From: a virus
DNA length: 21,441 nt
IMG/VR virus record: IMGVR_UViG_3300003319_000251
Span: 1-21,441 of that record
Reading direction: 5' to 3' (one strand)
This document shows, one piece after another, positions 14,782 to 21,441 of the stretch. Position numbers and translations under genes: made by a program. The notes beneath the pieces are model-generated. The model was not told the origin of the DNA and ran no database searches. It saw only the letters and a program-made list of their open reading frames with translations. How positions within the stretch are numbered: the first letter of the stretch is position 1; each line of letters begins with the position of its first letter.

Positions 14782-15174
14782 ATGGCCAGGCAGTACGCAA
14801 AACTGGATTTGAGCAAGCTCCAGCGTTTCGTGGCGGGGCTGCAAAAAGACGTCATCAAGACGGTCAACGAGGTGGCCGAGCACACCCAAGACATAGCCGT
14901 GCAGCTCGCGCCAGAAGAGACCGGATTTCTCAAGCAAAACATCAAGATCACCAAGCGGGCCACCCTCTCGGACCCCACCGCCATAGTGAGCAGCCTGGCT
15001 CGATACAGCCGGTTCGTGGAGCACGGCACGGTAAATATGGATCCGATCCCTTACATGTACCCTGCTAAGTTGCTGGGGGAGGTGGAGCTGGAGAACCGGT
15101 TGGGGGCGCTGGTCAAGGGTTGGGGCACCGGACGCGCCAGGGTGCTGGTAGACCCCGGGGAGATATTGGTCTAG
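14782..15174 (+). CDS. HK97 gp10-like tail/neck protein
   Basis: This 130-residue protein matches the HK97 gp10 family pattern. It has an N-terminal helix (LQRFVAGLQKDVIKTVNEVAEHTQDIAVQLAP), the turn EETGFLKQNIKI, a strand with AIVSSLARYSRFVEHGTV, and a MYPA.L segment. The APEETGxLxxxI and YxxFVEHGT blocks are the most diagnostic. These proteins sit at the head-tail joint or help complete the tail end. The ATG lies five bases after the preceding stop. Confidence is high in the family and moderate in the exact role. Confidence 0.85.
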   Translation: MARQYAKLDLSKLQRFVAGLQKDVIKTVNEVAEHTQDIAVQLAPEETGFLKQNIKITKRATLSDPTAIVSSLARYSRFVEHGTVNMDPIPYMYPAKLLGEVELENRLGALVKGWGTGRARVLVDPGEILV

Positions 15175-15185
15175 AGAGGCGATAG

Positions 15186-15620
15186 ATGGGCACAGAAGTC
15201 CAAGAAGCAAAAACGTGGGTTTATAACCTTTTGAAGGATGACGTGACCTTACAGGGACTCCTGGGTGGCCTGCCGGTCCGTGTCTACGTTGACCGAGCGT
15301 CCAGAGAGTTGGGTTTTCCTTATGTGGTGATAAATCACATGGGGAGCATCGACCGTAGAGGGGTCGGCAAAAACAGGATGCTGAGCAGAACCGATCTCCA
15401 GGTAAAGGTCGTTTCAGAGGGAGTGCCCAGTGAGAACGCCATCAACGCCAGTAAGCGGGTCGATGAGCTGCTGGAGGATCAGGTAAAGGTCGCCTTCGGC
15501 GGCTACTATTTCACTCCACACCGAATAGCAGAGATCGACATGCCGGAGTACGATCAGTCCCAAAACCGGTTTCAGAACCTGGGCGGCATATACCGAGTTT
15601 GGATCTCCAAAACTCCGTAA
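15186..15620 (+). CDS. Tail terminator / tail completion protein
   Basis: This 144-residue protein lies between the gp10-like gene and the tail tube, the standard position of the tail terminator that caps the tube and joins it to the neck. Features fit the gp17/DUF3168-like group: an N-terminal helix (EAKTWVYNLLKDD), then PVRVYVDRASRELGFPYVVINHMG, a strand LQVKVVSEG, a helix with NASKRVDELLEDQ, and a C-terminal GGIYRVWISKTP. The ATG is preceded by GAGAGG. The gene is followed by the longest gap in the window. Confidence 0.75.
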   Translation: MGTEVQEAKTWVYNLLKDDVTLQGLLGGLPVRVYVDRASRELGFPYVVINHMGSIDRRGVGKNRMLSRTDLQVKVVSEGVPSENAINASKRVDELLEDQVKVAFGGYYFTPHRIAEIDMPEYDQSQNRFQNLGGIYRVWISKTP

Positions 15621-15729
15621 AATCACTAAATTCCGCAATTGAATAATTATCGCTTCACAACGTTTCGGCTTTTTTGCCTTCACGAACTTGGTGAAGGTTA
15701 GGTTTAGAACAACTGTGGAGGTGCTTTTT
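15621..15729 (+). other. Longest intergenic gap; AT-rich with a weak hairpin
   Basis: This 109-base gap starts AT-rich (around 15626-15650), unlike its surroundings. It holds a seven-pair hairpin (CCTTCAC at 15677-15683 with GTGAAGG at 15691-15697, seven-base loop) with a run of six T before it, not after. It ends in a strong GGAGG ribosome site at 15717-15721. A promoter for the tail genes could lie here, but I see no convincing -10/-35 pair. Confidence 0.35.
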
Positions 15730-15936
15730 ATGAAGCTCAGCGGACTTCACGTTCGAGTGGAGAGACGTCCGAACTCCATGAGCGAGGTGTTCATCACTGG
15801 AGGAGATCCATACGTGAACCTTTGTCTCATCCTGCCCCAATCCAGCGTGGGCAGCCTGGAGTCTGGTGCTTGCACACTGGAGATAACTCCGGACGAGAAA
15901 GCGGCCCCGGTCGAAAAGACTGAGAAGGCCAAGTAA
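15730..15936 (+). CDS. Small hypothetical protein before the tail tube
   Basis: This 68-residue protein starts at the ATG eight bases after GGAGG. A TTG at 15688 in frame would start inside the hairpin and before the ribosome site, so is less likely. It reads as short strands (LHVRVERRPN, VFITGG, VNLCLILP, CTLEITP) and ends in a Lys/Glu tail that is probably disordered. It may be a minor tail or neck component or an assembly helper. No family was recognised. Confidence 0.6.
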   Translation: MKLSGLHVRVERRPNSMSEVFITGGDPYVNLCLILPQSSVGSLESGACTLEITPDEKAAPVEKTEKAK

Positions 15937-15991
15937 TCAACCATGAAGGCGGCGCTCCTGCGCCTCTTCTCCACGGTAGGAGGGAGTAATC

Positions 15992-16981
15992 ATGGGAAGA
16001 CCGATAGTAAACAGAGTAGTTCAGGTCGGTGTAGAAACGGTTCCCGGCACTCCGGTGCCAGCGAACAAGTCTCTCCCACTGACCAGCATTGAGCTCCAGC
16101 GAGAGCTCACAGTCAAGCAATATCGCGCCCTCGGTTTCAAGGGACAAACGGCCTTCAAGGTTACGCAGGACTACTCCAGCGGTACCATGAGTGGTCCCTT
16201 CAACTACACCGAGATCGTTTATCCGCTGGCCACAATGGTTCAGCCGGTGATCACCACGCCCACCAACGGAGTGCTCACCAGAGATTGGCTCTTCACGGTC
16301 AAGGCGCAAGGCGCCGACACCTTCAAGACGCTGACCATTCAGGAAGGCGATGGAGACGCCGCCAGTCAAACGGCGCAGTCGATCTTCACTCAGTTGGGAC
16401 TCGACATCAAAGAGGACGAGGCCGTGCTGAGCGGAAAGATACTCTCCAAGAACATGACCTCGGTCTCTTTGACCGGCTCTCCCACGGCCATCGCTCAGTT
16501 GCCGATTGGTCCGCGAGAGATCGACGTGTTTATGGACCCCATCGGAGGCACCATCGGCACCACCAAGGTGACCGACGCCTACATGGCTCAGTTCGGAATT
16601 GACAACAAACAGGTGGCGAAGTGGGTTCTCAACACCTCGGAGGCCTCATACAAGGAGCCGATTGAGGTTGTTCCCACCATGAGCGGTCTCATGTGCACGG
16701 AGCACAACGCTCAGTCACGCGCTTTTTTCAACGCCATCACCGCCGTTAACAACCCGTATTACTTGATCCGCATCAAGGCCACCGGTCCTCAGATCGAGGC
16801 CGTCACCCCCACCTACTTTTATCAGGCGCAGATCGACTTCGTGTCACAGATCATCGCCACCAAGCAGGAAGACGCCGGCGGTGTCTGGGGATACTCATAC
16901 ACCTTGGTCCCGGCCTATCACCCAACGTTTGGTAACAAACTGTTTGAGGCCCTGATCAGGACCACCTTGACCGCGCTGTAA
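15992..16981 (+). CDS. Major tail tube protein
   Basis: This 329-residue protein probably polymerises into the tail tube. It starts with an ATG after a strong AGGAGGGAG site, consistent with high expression. The N-terminus (VQVGVETVPGTPVPANKSLPLTSIELQ) is the pattern often seen at the start of large tube proteins of siphoviruses. A central domain with long strands and a C-terminal YSYTLVPAYHPTFGNKLFEALIRT follow. It sits between the tail terminator region and the tail chaperone gene, the canonical place. The 55-base gap before it contains a weak hairpin (about 15945-15969). Length exceeds the simple ~200-residue tubes, so an inserted surface domain is possible. Confidence 0.85.
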   Translation: MGRPIVNRVVQVGVETVPGTPVPANKSLPLTSIELQRELTVKQYRALGFKGQTAFKVTQDYSSGTMSGPFNYTEIVYPLATMVQPVITTPTNGVLTRDWLFTVKAQGADTFKTLTIQEGDGDAASQTAQSIFTQLGLDIKEDEAVLSGKILSKNMTSVSLTGSPTAIAQLPIGPREIDVFMDPIGGTIGTTKVTDAYMAQFGIDNKQVAKWVLNTSEASYKEPIEVVPTMSGLMCTEHNAQSRAFFNAITAVNNPYYLIRIKATGPQIEAVTPTYFYQAQIDFVSQIIATKQEDAGGVWGYSYTLVPAYHPTFGNKLFEALIRTTLTAL

Positions 16982-16993
16982 AGCGAGAGGCAC

Positions 16994-17680
16994 ATGGACG
17001 CACAAAAGTCAGTAACATCCTTCAGTGAGCTCATAGAGACCCACACCTTTAATCGAGGCAAGGGGTCTCTGGAGCTCGACATCGACATTGACGCTTTCAC
17101 GGAAGACTACTTCCGTGGAGTTGGACGCCGTCAAAAGGCGAGGTACCGAGAGCGTCTGGAAAAAGCCCTTCGGGAGGAGCAAGACAAGCGTCTTGCCGCT
17201 CAGCAAAAAATTGAGGCGGAGTCCCTGGCAGCCTTGGGCACCGAGGACAATCCCTACAACGATGACTCTCCTCAGATCAGCCCCGGAGAGGTGCCATTGG
17301 CGCCAGCCTCCGCGGTCACTCCCGAGGTGACGCTCGAAAACATTGATGAGGCGATGGCCGCTGTTGACCAGATTTGGGAGAACACCGCCATCTACGTGGA
17401 AGATCAAAAACTTCTGCGCATTGACATGTTGCTGGGCGGTGATGAGGCGGGGACTGGAGTGTTACGGGCGTGGGACGCAAAGCACGACGACGGCACCCCG
17501 GCGCCACTCAACAAGACCACTCTCATGAAGTTCTCTCACAAAGCAATAGAGGAACTTTGGAACTTCTGCAAGGACAAAGCGAAGACGGTTAAAAAAAAGG
17601 AAGAGCTGGACGAGCTGGAGGAGATGGTCCTGCCAGAGAGTGGACAGCAGGGGACGTTCTCCAGATCAGCCGTTGGTTAA
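16994..17680 (+). CDS. Tail assembly chaperone, short form (gpG-like)
   Basis: This 228-residue soluble chaperone lies between tail tube and tape measure, where lambda-like and many other phages encode gpG and gpGT, which bind the tape measure and guide tube assembly. It is helical and highly charged (for example RRQKARYRERLEKALREEQDKRL), with a Pro-rich middle (about 95-110). The C-terminal part is Lys/Glu-rich (KTVKKKEELDELEEM). The A-run at 17591-17598, in codons 200-202, is the frameshift site that gives the long form. After it the zero frame continues only 26 codons to the stop. Confidence 0.85.
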   Translation: MDAQKSVTSFSELIETHTFNRGKGSLELDIDIDAFTEDYFRGVGRRQKARYRERLEKALREEQDKRLAAQQKIEAESLAALGTEDNPYNDDSPQISPGEVPLAPASAVTPEVTLENIDEAMAAVDQIWENTAIYVEDQKLLRIDMLLGGDEAGTGVLRAWDAKHDDGTPAPLNKTTLMKFSHKAIEELWNFCKDKAKTVKKKEELDELEEMVLPESGQQGTFSRSAVG

Positions 17681-17886
17681 GAGGCGCGAGGAGCGGACGC
17701 CCCCCTTACGCTGGTCCACACAAAATCGCCAAGGCTCTGGGCGTCAAAGTTTGGGAGCTTAGGAAGGTGGCGTATCACTACATTGATGAGGCCACCGTCA
17801 TGCTTGAGGGCGAATATGACGCCCGACGCGAGCTCTGTCGACAGTACAAGGTGACCCCAGAGAAAATAATTTTTCCGGAGTACTAA
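16994..17886 (+). CDS. Tail assembly chaperone, long frameshift form (gpGT-like)
   Basis: The -1 frame is open from just after a TAA at 17590-17592 to a TAA at 17884-17886 and has no useful start codon of its own. If ribosomes read codons up to 17599 and then slip back one base on A AAA AAG, the product is 297 residues: 202 shared plus 95 new. The new part ends in a protein-like domain (PPYAGPHKIAKALGV, KVWELRKVAYHYIDEA, EGEYDARRELCRQYKVTPEK). The frame direction, the slippery heptamer, and the place before the tape measure all match the G/GT system of tailed phages. Without the slip, 17681-17886 would be an unexplained gap. Confidence 0.85.
17593..17599 (+). promoter_or_regulatory. Programmed -1 frameshift site (A AAA AAG)
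   Basis: The heptamer is in the correct zero frame (codons AAA AAG) and is the same slippery sequence as in E. coli dnaX. A hairpin at 17615-17636 (CTGGAGGA against TCCT-CCAG with one bulged G, five-base loop) starts 15 bases downstream, somewhat farther than usual. An AAGGA at 17570-17574 lies 18 bases upstream. The heptamer and frames are seen; the stimulating roles of hairpin and AAGGA are inferred. Confidence 0.85.
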
Positions 17887-17889
17887 ACC

Positions 17890-20800
17890 GTGGCCGACGA
17901 GACTGGTGGAGACATTGGAAATCTCGAGATAGCTCTCACCGCCAACCCGGAGGGAGTTAAGAAGGGTGCCAAGGAAGCGTCCGACGCCATGGAGAAGGCG
18001 GCGGATATTTCCGAGGCCGCGGCCGCCCGTATCGCCAAAGCCATGGGAAGCTCCAAAGAGCAGGCCCGGGCGTTTTACGCCGAGCAAAAGGCTCTTGGCA
18101 GTGAGCTCAGCGGATACAAGATGGCAGAGGCCATCAACGACAGCACGGCTGCGCTTAAGAACCGCACGGTAGAACAGAACATAGCTGCCGCCTCCAATCA
18201 AAAACTCATTCAATCAAACAAGGAAGTCACTCACAGTTTCTCCGAGGGAGTGAAAGAGCAGGAGGCCTCCAGAAGCAAGGCCAACAAAGACTTCAGCAAA
18301 AAACAAGAAGAGATCAATAAGGCCTACGTTCAGGACGCCAAGCAGACCAGGACGCAAGTGATCAAAGAAGAAAACTTGGCCTGGTCTCAGCGAATGGCCG
18401 CGCAAAAATCGGCCGGGGACCTTTACGTTCACCACGCGGAAACCACGGCCAAGCGTACGCTGGCTGTGCAGAAAGGAGCTGAAAAAGAAGGCGAAGAGAT
18501 AGTACGCCAATTTAACGATCGACGCATGAGGTCCTTCTCTGCCACGGCGGATCGTCTGGCTCGAGAAATGGGATCCAACAAAATTGGAACCAAGGCCGCT
18601 GCGGACATCAAGGCTCTTCAAGGGGCTCACGCTGGCTTAACGGGAGCCATCCTCAACTCTGAGAGAGCGATGCTCGGATGGAAGGTCGCCGCCAGGACTA
18701 TGGGCAATGAGATCGGCAACCTCATTCCCGGCATGAACACCTTGGGCAGGGAAATGGGTTACGTGCTGTCCAGCACCAGTGGTATGACTGCGGCCTTGAG
18801 CAGCGGGATCATTCCAGTGGTGGCCATCACAGGAGCATTGATAGCGTTGATTGGCGCTGGTCCAGCTGCCGCCGCCGCTCTGTACTACGTGGCGAACAGC
18901 GCCGCGGAGTTTGGTGAGAAGATGTTCACCATGCGGGCGGAGTCCGGTCTGACCATCGACAACATTTTGGCCATCCAGGCTGTGGCGCCGGCCGCGGGAA
19001 GCACGGTTGAAAAACTCAATCAATCACTCAAGATGATGCAGAGGAGGATCACGGAGGCCAACGAAGGTGGCACTAGTCCCCTCTCCAAATACTTGAGACA
19101 GCTCAACTTCGACGTTGAGGACAACAACAAGGCCATCGCCCAGGTCATCTCGTACCTCGCCCAGTTCGAGGCCGGTGCCAAGCGCACCACAGAGGCTATT
19201 CGCATATTCGGCCGCTCGGGTGAAGAGTGGGCCACCATCACAGACCTTATGAAAGGTGATCTCCAGGGCTTCACCAATGAAATGAAGAAGCTCGGAATCA
19301 CCATGGGCGAGGAAGGCGTCGACGCTTCGAGAAAGTTCATTGTTCAGCAGAGACTCCTGGCTCTTCAATTCGACATACTTAAGTTCAAAATCGGTCAGTC
19401 GGCTTTTCCAATCGTCCAGAAATGGTTGTTGGAGATCTCTCAATGGTTGGCCAAGCATCAGGGGGAAATTCAAGGTTGGGCCGAGAGCTTTGTGGCCGCC
19501 GCCAAGCGAATGGCGGACGAGTTCATGAACTCCGGTATCTTGGACGGTCTGAAAGAGATGGTCCAATGGTTTAACGAGAACAAGGACGCCATCGCTGACA
19601 CCGCCAAAATGGCCGGTGACCTGTTCAGCATACTGCTCAAAATCTCCTCAATCCTCAACACCCCGGCGCGCTGGGTTATTAGCATTGTCGCGAACATCGT
19701 TGGTGGGGCCGGACCGATCATCGCCGACATTTGGAACGGAGTGAAGGGAGATTTCACTGGAGAGACTCTGTCGCCCACCGAGCAGGGCAAGATGCAGAGA
19801 GCCGGTGTTCCCCGTGATAAGTGGACCAGGGATGAGTACAGGAGAAAGTTTGGTGACGGTCCTCGCAACATCATGGAGCCAAAGTATGACCCGTTTCCAA
19901 AGGTGACGGACAACCTTGGCAAACTTCCTGGGCCGCCAAAAGATGAGAGCATTGAGGTCGTGAATCCAAGTGACATTCAATGGCCCGTCGCCAAGCCGGA
20001 AAAGGGGAGGAGCGCCACCTGGCCCACCAAGGAAAAGCGCGGAGGCGGCCATAAAGGGGAGGATCCGGCTAAGATCGCCACCCGTTTAGCAGAAATAGAA
20101 CTTCGCGTCACTCTTGAAAATCTCAAAGCGCAGGAAGACGCCCTCGATTTTAGCTTAAAGCGACGAACAACCTCTCTGGAGAAGTTCACCAGTGACGCCA
20201 TCGCTCTGGAGATCAAGCGCAACCAGGCCACCATGGGATCCAGGAGTAAAACGGTCGATGGCAAGACCGTTGAGGGCACTGGACTGTTAGGAGAGCTGGA
20301 AGAGGCGGAGAGAATCAAAAAACCTGGTGAGCGTCAGGTCAAAGTCGCGGAGATCAACGCTCGCATCAACGAGGAAAAAATACGCTCTGTCAAGGCTGTG
20401 CGAGACATCATTGAGAAGTTGAATGAGGATCAACTTGACAGGGATCGCACCTTTGAAAACATGCGCTTCTCTATATTTGAGATAGGCGCTCGCCGTCGTA
20501 TGAGTCAGGCCAAGTCCGACGCTGACGCCGGTCTCCGCACCCAGGAGTCCGTAGCCCAACAAGAGTTGGACCTCATCCACACCACCTTTGCCAAGCGAAT
20601 GGACCTGATGCGCTCGGAGGAGGCGAGAGCTGGACAGAACCAAGCGGAGATAGCCAGAATCAGGGGAGAGATGGGCAAGGCCGAGGCCCAGTATGGAGCC
20701 GACGTTGATGAGGCTCAGCGCAAAGTGAAGGCGGCGCGCGTGGCGGATGTTGAGTCGGTGCTGGACCACGAGAGAACCATGGAGCAGTCCCTCTCCAACA

Positions 20801-21441
20801 GGACTGACATGCTGCGAGAGATAACCTCGCTGGAGCTCGAGATGTATGAGCTCGTGGGCACCTACAGCAAGCGCGCCATTCTGGAGCGAGCCAAGTTGGA
20901 GGAGGCTGCTGAAAGGGACAGGGAGCAGCGCTCAGCCAGTGAATTGGAGCGTGAGAAGCGGCGTCTTAGAGCCAGAGCCGATGCGGGTATCATAAACGCC
21001 AAGTACGCCGCTGAGCAAATAGAGGCCATTGACAAAGAGATTGAGGCTATTCACGGCAGCAGCAACGCGCGCATCAAATTGATTCACGCCAAGGCCGGCC
21101 AGGAAATCGTGGAGCAGTGGAAACAGGTCGCCTCCGACATCAGTGAGGTGATAACCTCCCTGTCGTCCGGTGGTTGGAAAGGCATGTTTGACAGCCTACT
21201 CCAAGTGGTGAGGGGGGTGGAGAAGGAGCTCTGGAACACGGCCCTGTTGAAGATACTTTCGCCACACGCTCCCAATCAAGGAAGCAGTGCCGGAGGTTTG
21301 GTCGGCCTCATCACCAACAAGATACTTGGGAGCGTTGGCCTTGGAAGGCAAGGGGCGCCTCAAGGACCAGACGTCGCTATCACCAGCAACACCACGGCTA
21401 CGACCGCCAATACCCTTGCGCTGCAAAACTTGACCATGACC
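17890..21441 (+). CDS. Tail tape measure protein, partial (3' end beyond window)
   Basis: This reading frame is open from a GTG to the last base (1184 codons, no stop). GGAG at 17877-17880 lies nine bases before the GTG, three bases after the chaperone stop. The protein sets tail length and is threaded through the tube. The N-terminal ~300 residues are helical and Ala/Lys/Glu-rich. Residues 298-340 are hydrophobic (SSGIIPVVAITGALIALIGAG), as in many tape measures that insert in the host membrane. A segment around 437-470 (IRIFGRSGEEWATITDLMKGD) is the familiar tape-measure motif with FG..G. A Pro/Lys linker (about 678-726) precedes a long coiled coil (about 727-1077). The end in view (GGWKGMFDSLLQVVRGVEKELW) recalls lambda-type tape measure C-termini. 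Confidence 0.92.
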   Translation, partial: MADETGGDIGNLEIALTANPEGVKKGAKEASDAMEKAADISEAAAARIAKAMGSSKEQARAFYAEQKALGSELSGYKMAEAINDSTAALKNRTVEQNIAAASNQKLIQSNKEVTHSFSEGVKEQEASRSKANKDFSKKQEEINKAYVQDAKQTRTQVIKEENLAWSQRMAAQKSAGDLYVHHAETTAKRTLAVQKGAEKEGEEIVRQFNDRRMRSFSATADRLAREMGSNKIGTKAAADIKALQGAHAGLTGAILNSERAMLGWKVAARTMGNEIGNLIPGMNTLGREMGYVLSSTSGMTAALSSGIIPVVAITGALIALIGAGPAAAAALYYVANSAAEFGEKMFTMRAESGLTIDNILAIQAVAPAAGSTVEKLNQSLKMMQRRITEANEGGTSPLSKYLRQLNFDVEDNNKAIAQVISYLAQFEAGAKRTTEAIRIFGRSGEEWATITDLMKGDLQGFTNEMKKLGITMGEEGVDASRKFIVQQRLLALQFDILKFKIGQSAFPIVQKWLLEISQWLAKHQGEIQGWAESFVAAAKRMADEFMNSGILDGLKEMVQWFNENKDAIADTAKMAGDLFSILLKISSILNTPARWVISIVANIVGGAGPIIADIWNGVKGDFTGETLSPTEQGKMQRAGVPRDKWTRDEYRRKFGDGPRNIMEPKYDPFPKVTDNLGKLPGPPKDESIEVVNPSDIQWPVAKPEKGRSATWPTKEKRGGGHKGEDPAKIATRLAEIELRVTLENLKAQEDALDFSLKRRTTSLEKFTSDAIALEIKRNQATMGSRSKTVDGKTVEGTGLLGELEEAERIKKPGERQVKVAEINARINEEKIRSVKAVRDIIEKLNEDQLDRDRTFENMRFSIFEIGARRRMSQAKSDADAGLRTQESVAQQELDLIHTTFAKRMDLMRSEEARAGQNQAEIARIRGEMGKAEAQYGADVDEAQRKVKAARVADVESVLDHERTMEQSLSNRTDMLREITSLELEMYELVGTYSKRAILERAKLEEAAERDREQRSASELEREKRRLRARADAGIINAKYAAEQIEAIDKEIEAIHGSSNARIKLIHAKAGQEIVEQWKQVASDISEVITSLSSGGWKGMFDSLLQVVRGVEKELWNTALLKILSPHAPNQGSSAGGLVGLITNKILGSVGLGRQGAPQGPDVAITSNTTATTANTLALQNLTMT

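Noticed and set aside
15621-15680. A sigma70-type promoter in the AT-rich part of the longest gap
   Set aside because: TAATTAT-like sequence is present but no -35-like hexamer lies at suitable distance.
15661-15700. Terminator formed by the CCTTCAC/GTGAAGG hairpin and the T-run
   Set aside because: On the + strand the T-run precedes the stem instead of following it; no minus-strand gene would need it.

Overview
The window is the start of the late (virion) region of a tailed double-stranded DNA phage or prophage. All genes lie on the + strand and are tightly packed, most behind clear GGAG/AGGAG ribosome sites and often overlapping by 1-4 bases. Genes run in the order DNA packaging, head, capsid surface, neck, tail tube, tail chaperone, tape measure. 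The tail tube gene follows the tail terminator directly, no sheath gene is present, and the tape measure is very long, so a long non-contractile (siphovirus-type) tail is the best reading. Base composition is moderately GC-rich. No host gene, integrase, attachment site, replication or lysis cassette is present, so host and lifestyle cannot be told. The ribosome sites fit a bacterial host.

Layout. 22-3554: small and large terminase subunits, then three small genes of unknown role (one with a CxxC motif, one a small two-helix membrane protein). 3587-8262: portal, a 561-residue S78-type prohead protease fused to a scaffold-like C-terminus (with a possible internal start for a free scaffold at 5942), and an HK97-fold major capsid protein. 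8333-13671: an unusually large block of nine small-to-large genes between capsid and neck. It includes beta-rich virion-protein candidates, a protein resembling the head spike base of the Rhodobacter gene transfer agent, and a 702-residue protein with about 20 copies of a ~20-residue repeat ending in a Phe-Ala-Pro motif. This block is the most accessory part of the window and may encode a capsid surface or fibre apparatus. 13689-15620: head-tail adaptor, head closure, HK97 gp10-like and tail terminator proteins. 15730-21441: a small unknown gene, the tail tube, the tail assembly chaperone, and the start of the tape measure, which runs off the window end.

Two coding regions are easy to miss. 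The second tail chaperone product (gpGT type) has no start codon of its own and is reached by a -1 ribosomal frameshift on an A AAA AAG heptamer at 17593-17599. The tape measure is open from a GTG at 17890 to the last base (1184 codons, no stop).

No stretch over 300 bases lacks a gene. The longest gap (15621-15729) is 109 bases. Several gaps hold short GC-rich hairpins without a U-tract. No tRNA, CRISPR array, insertion sequence or convincing promoter was seen.
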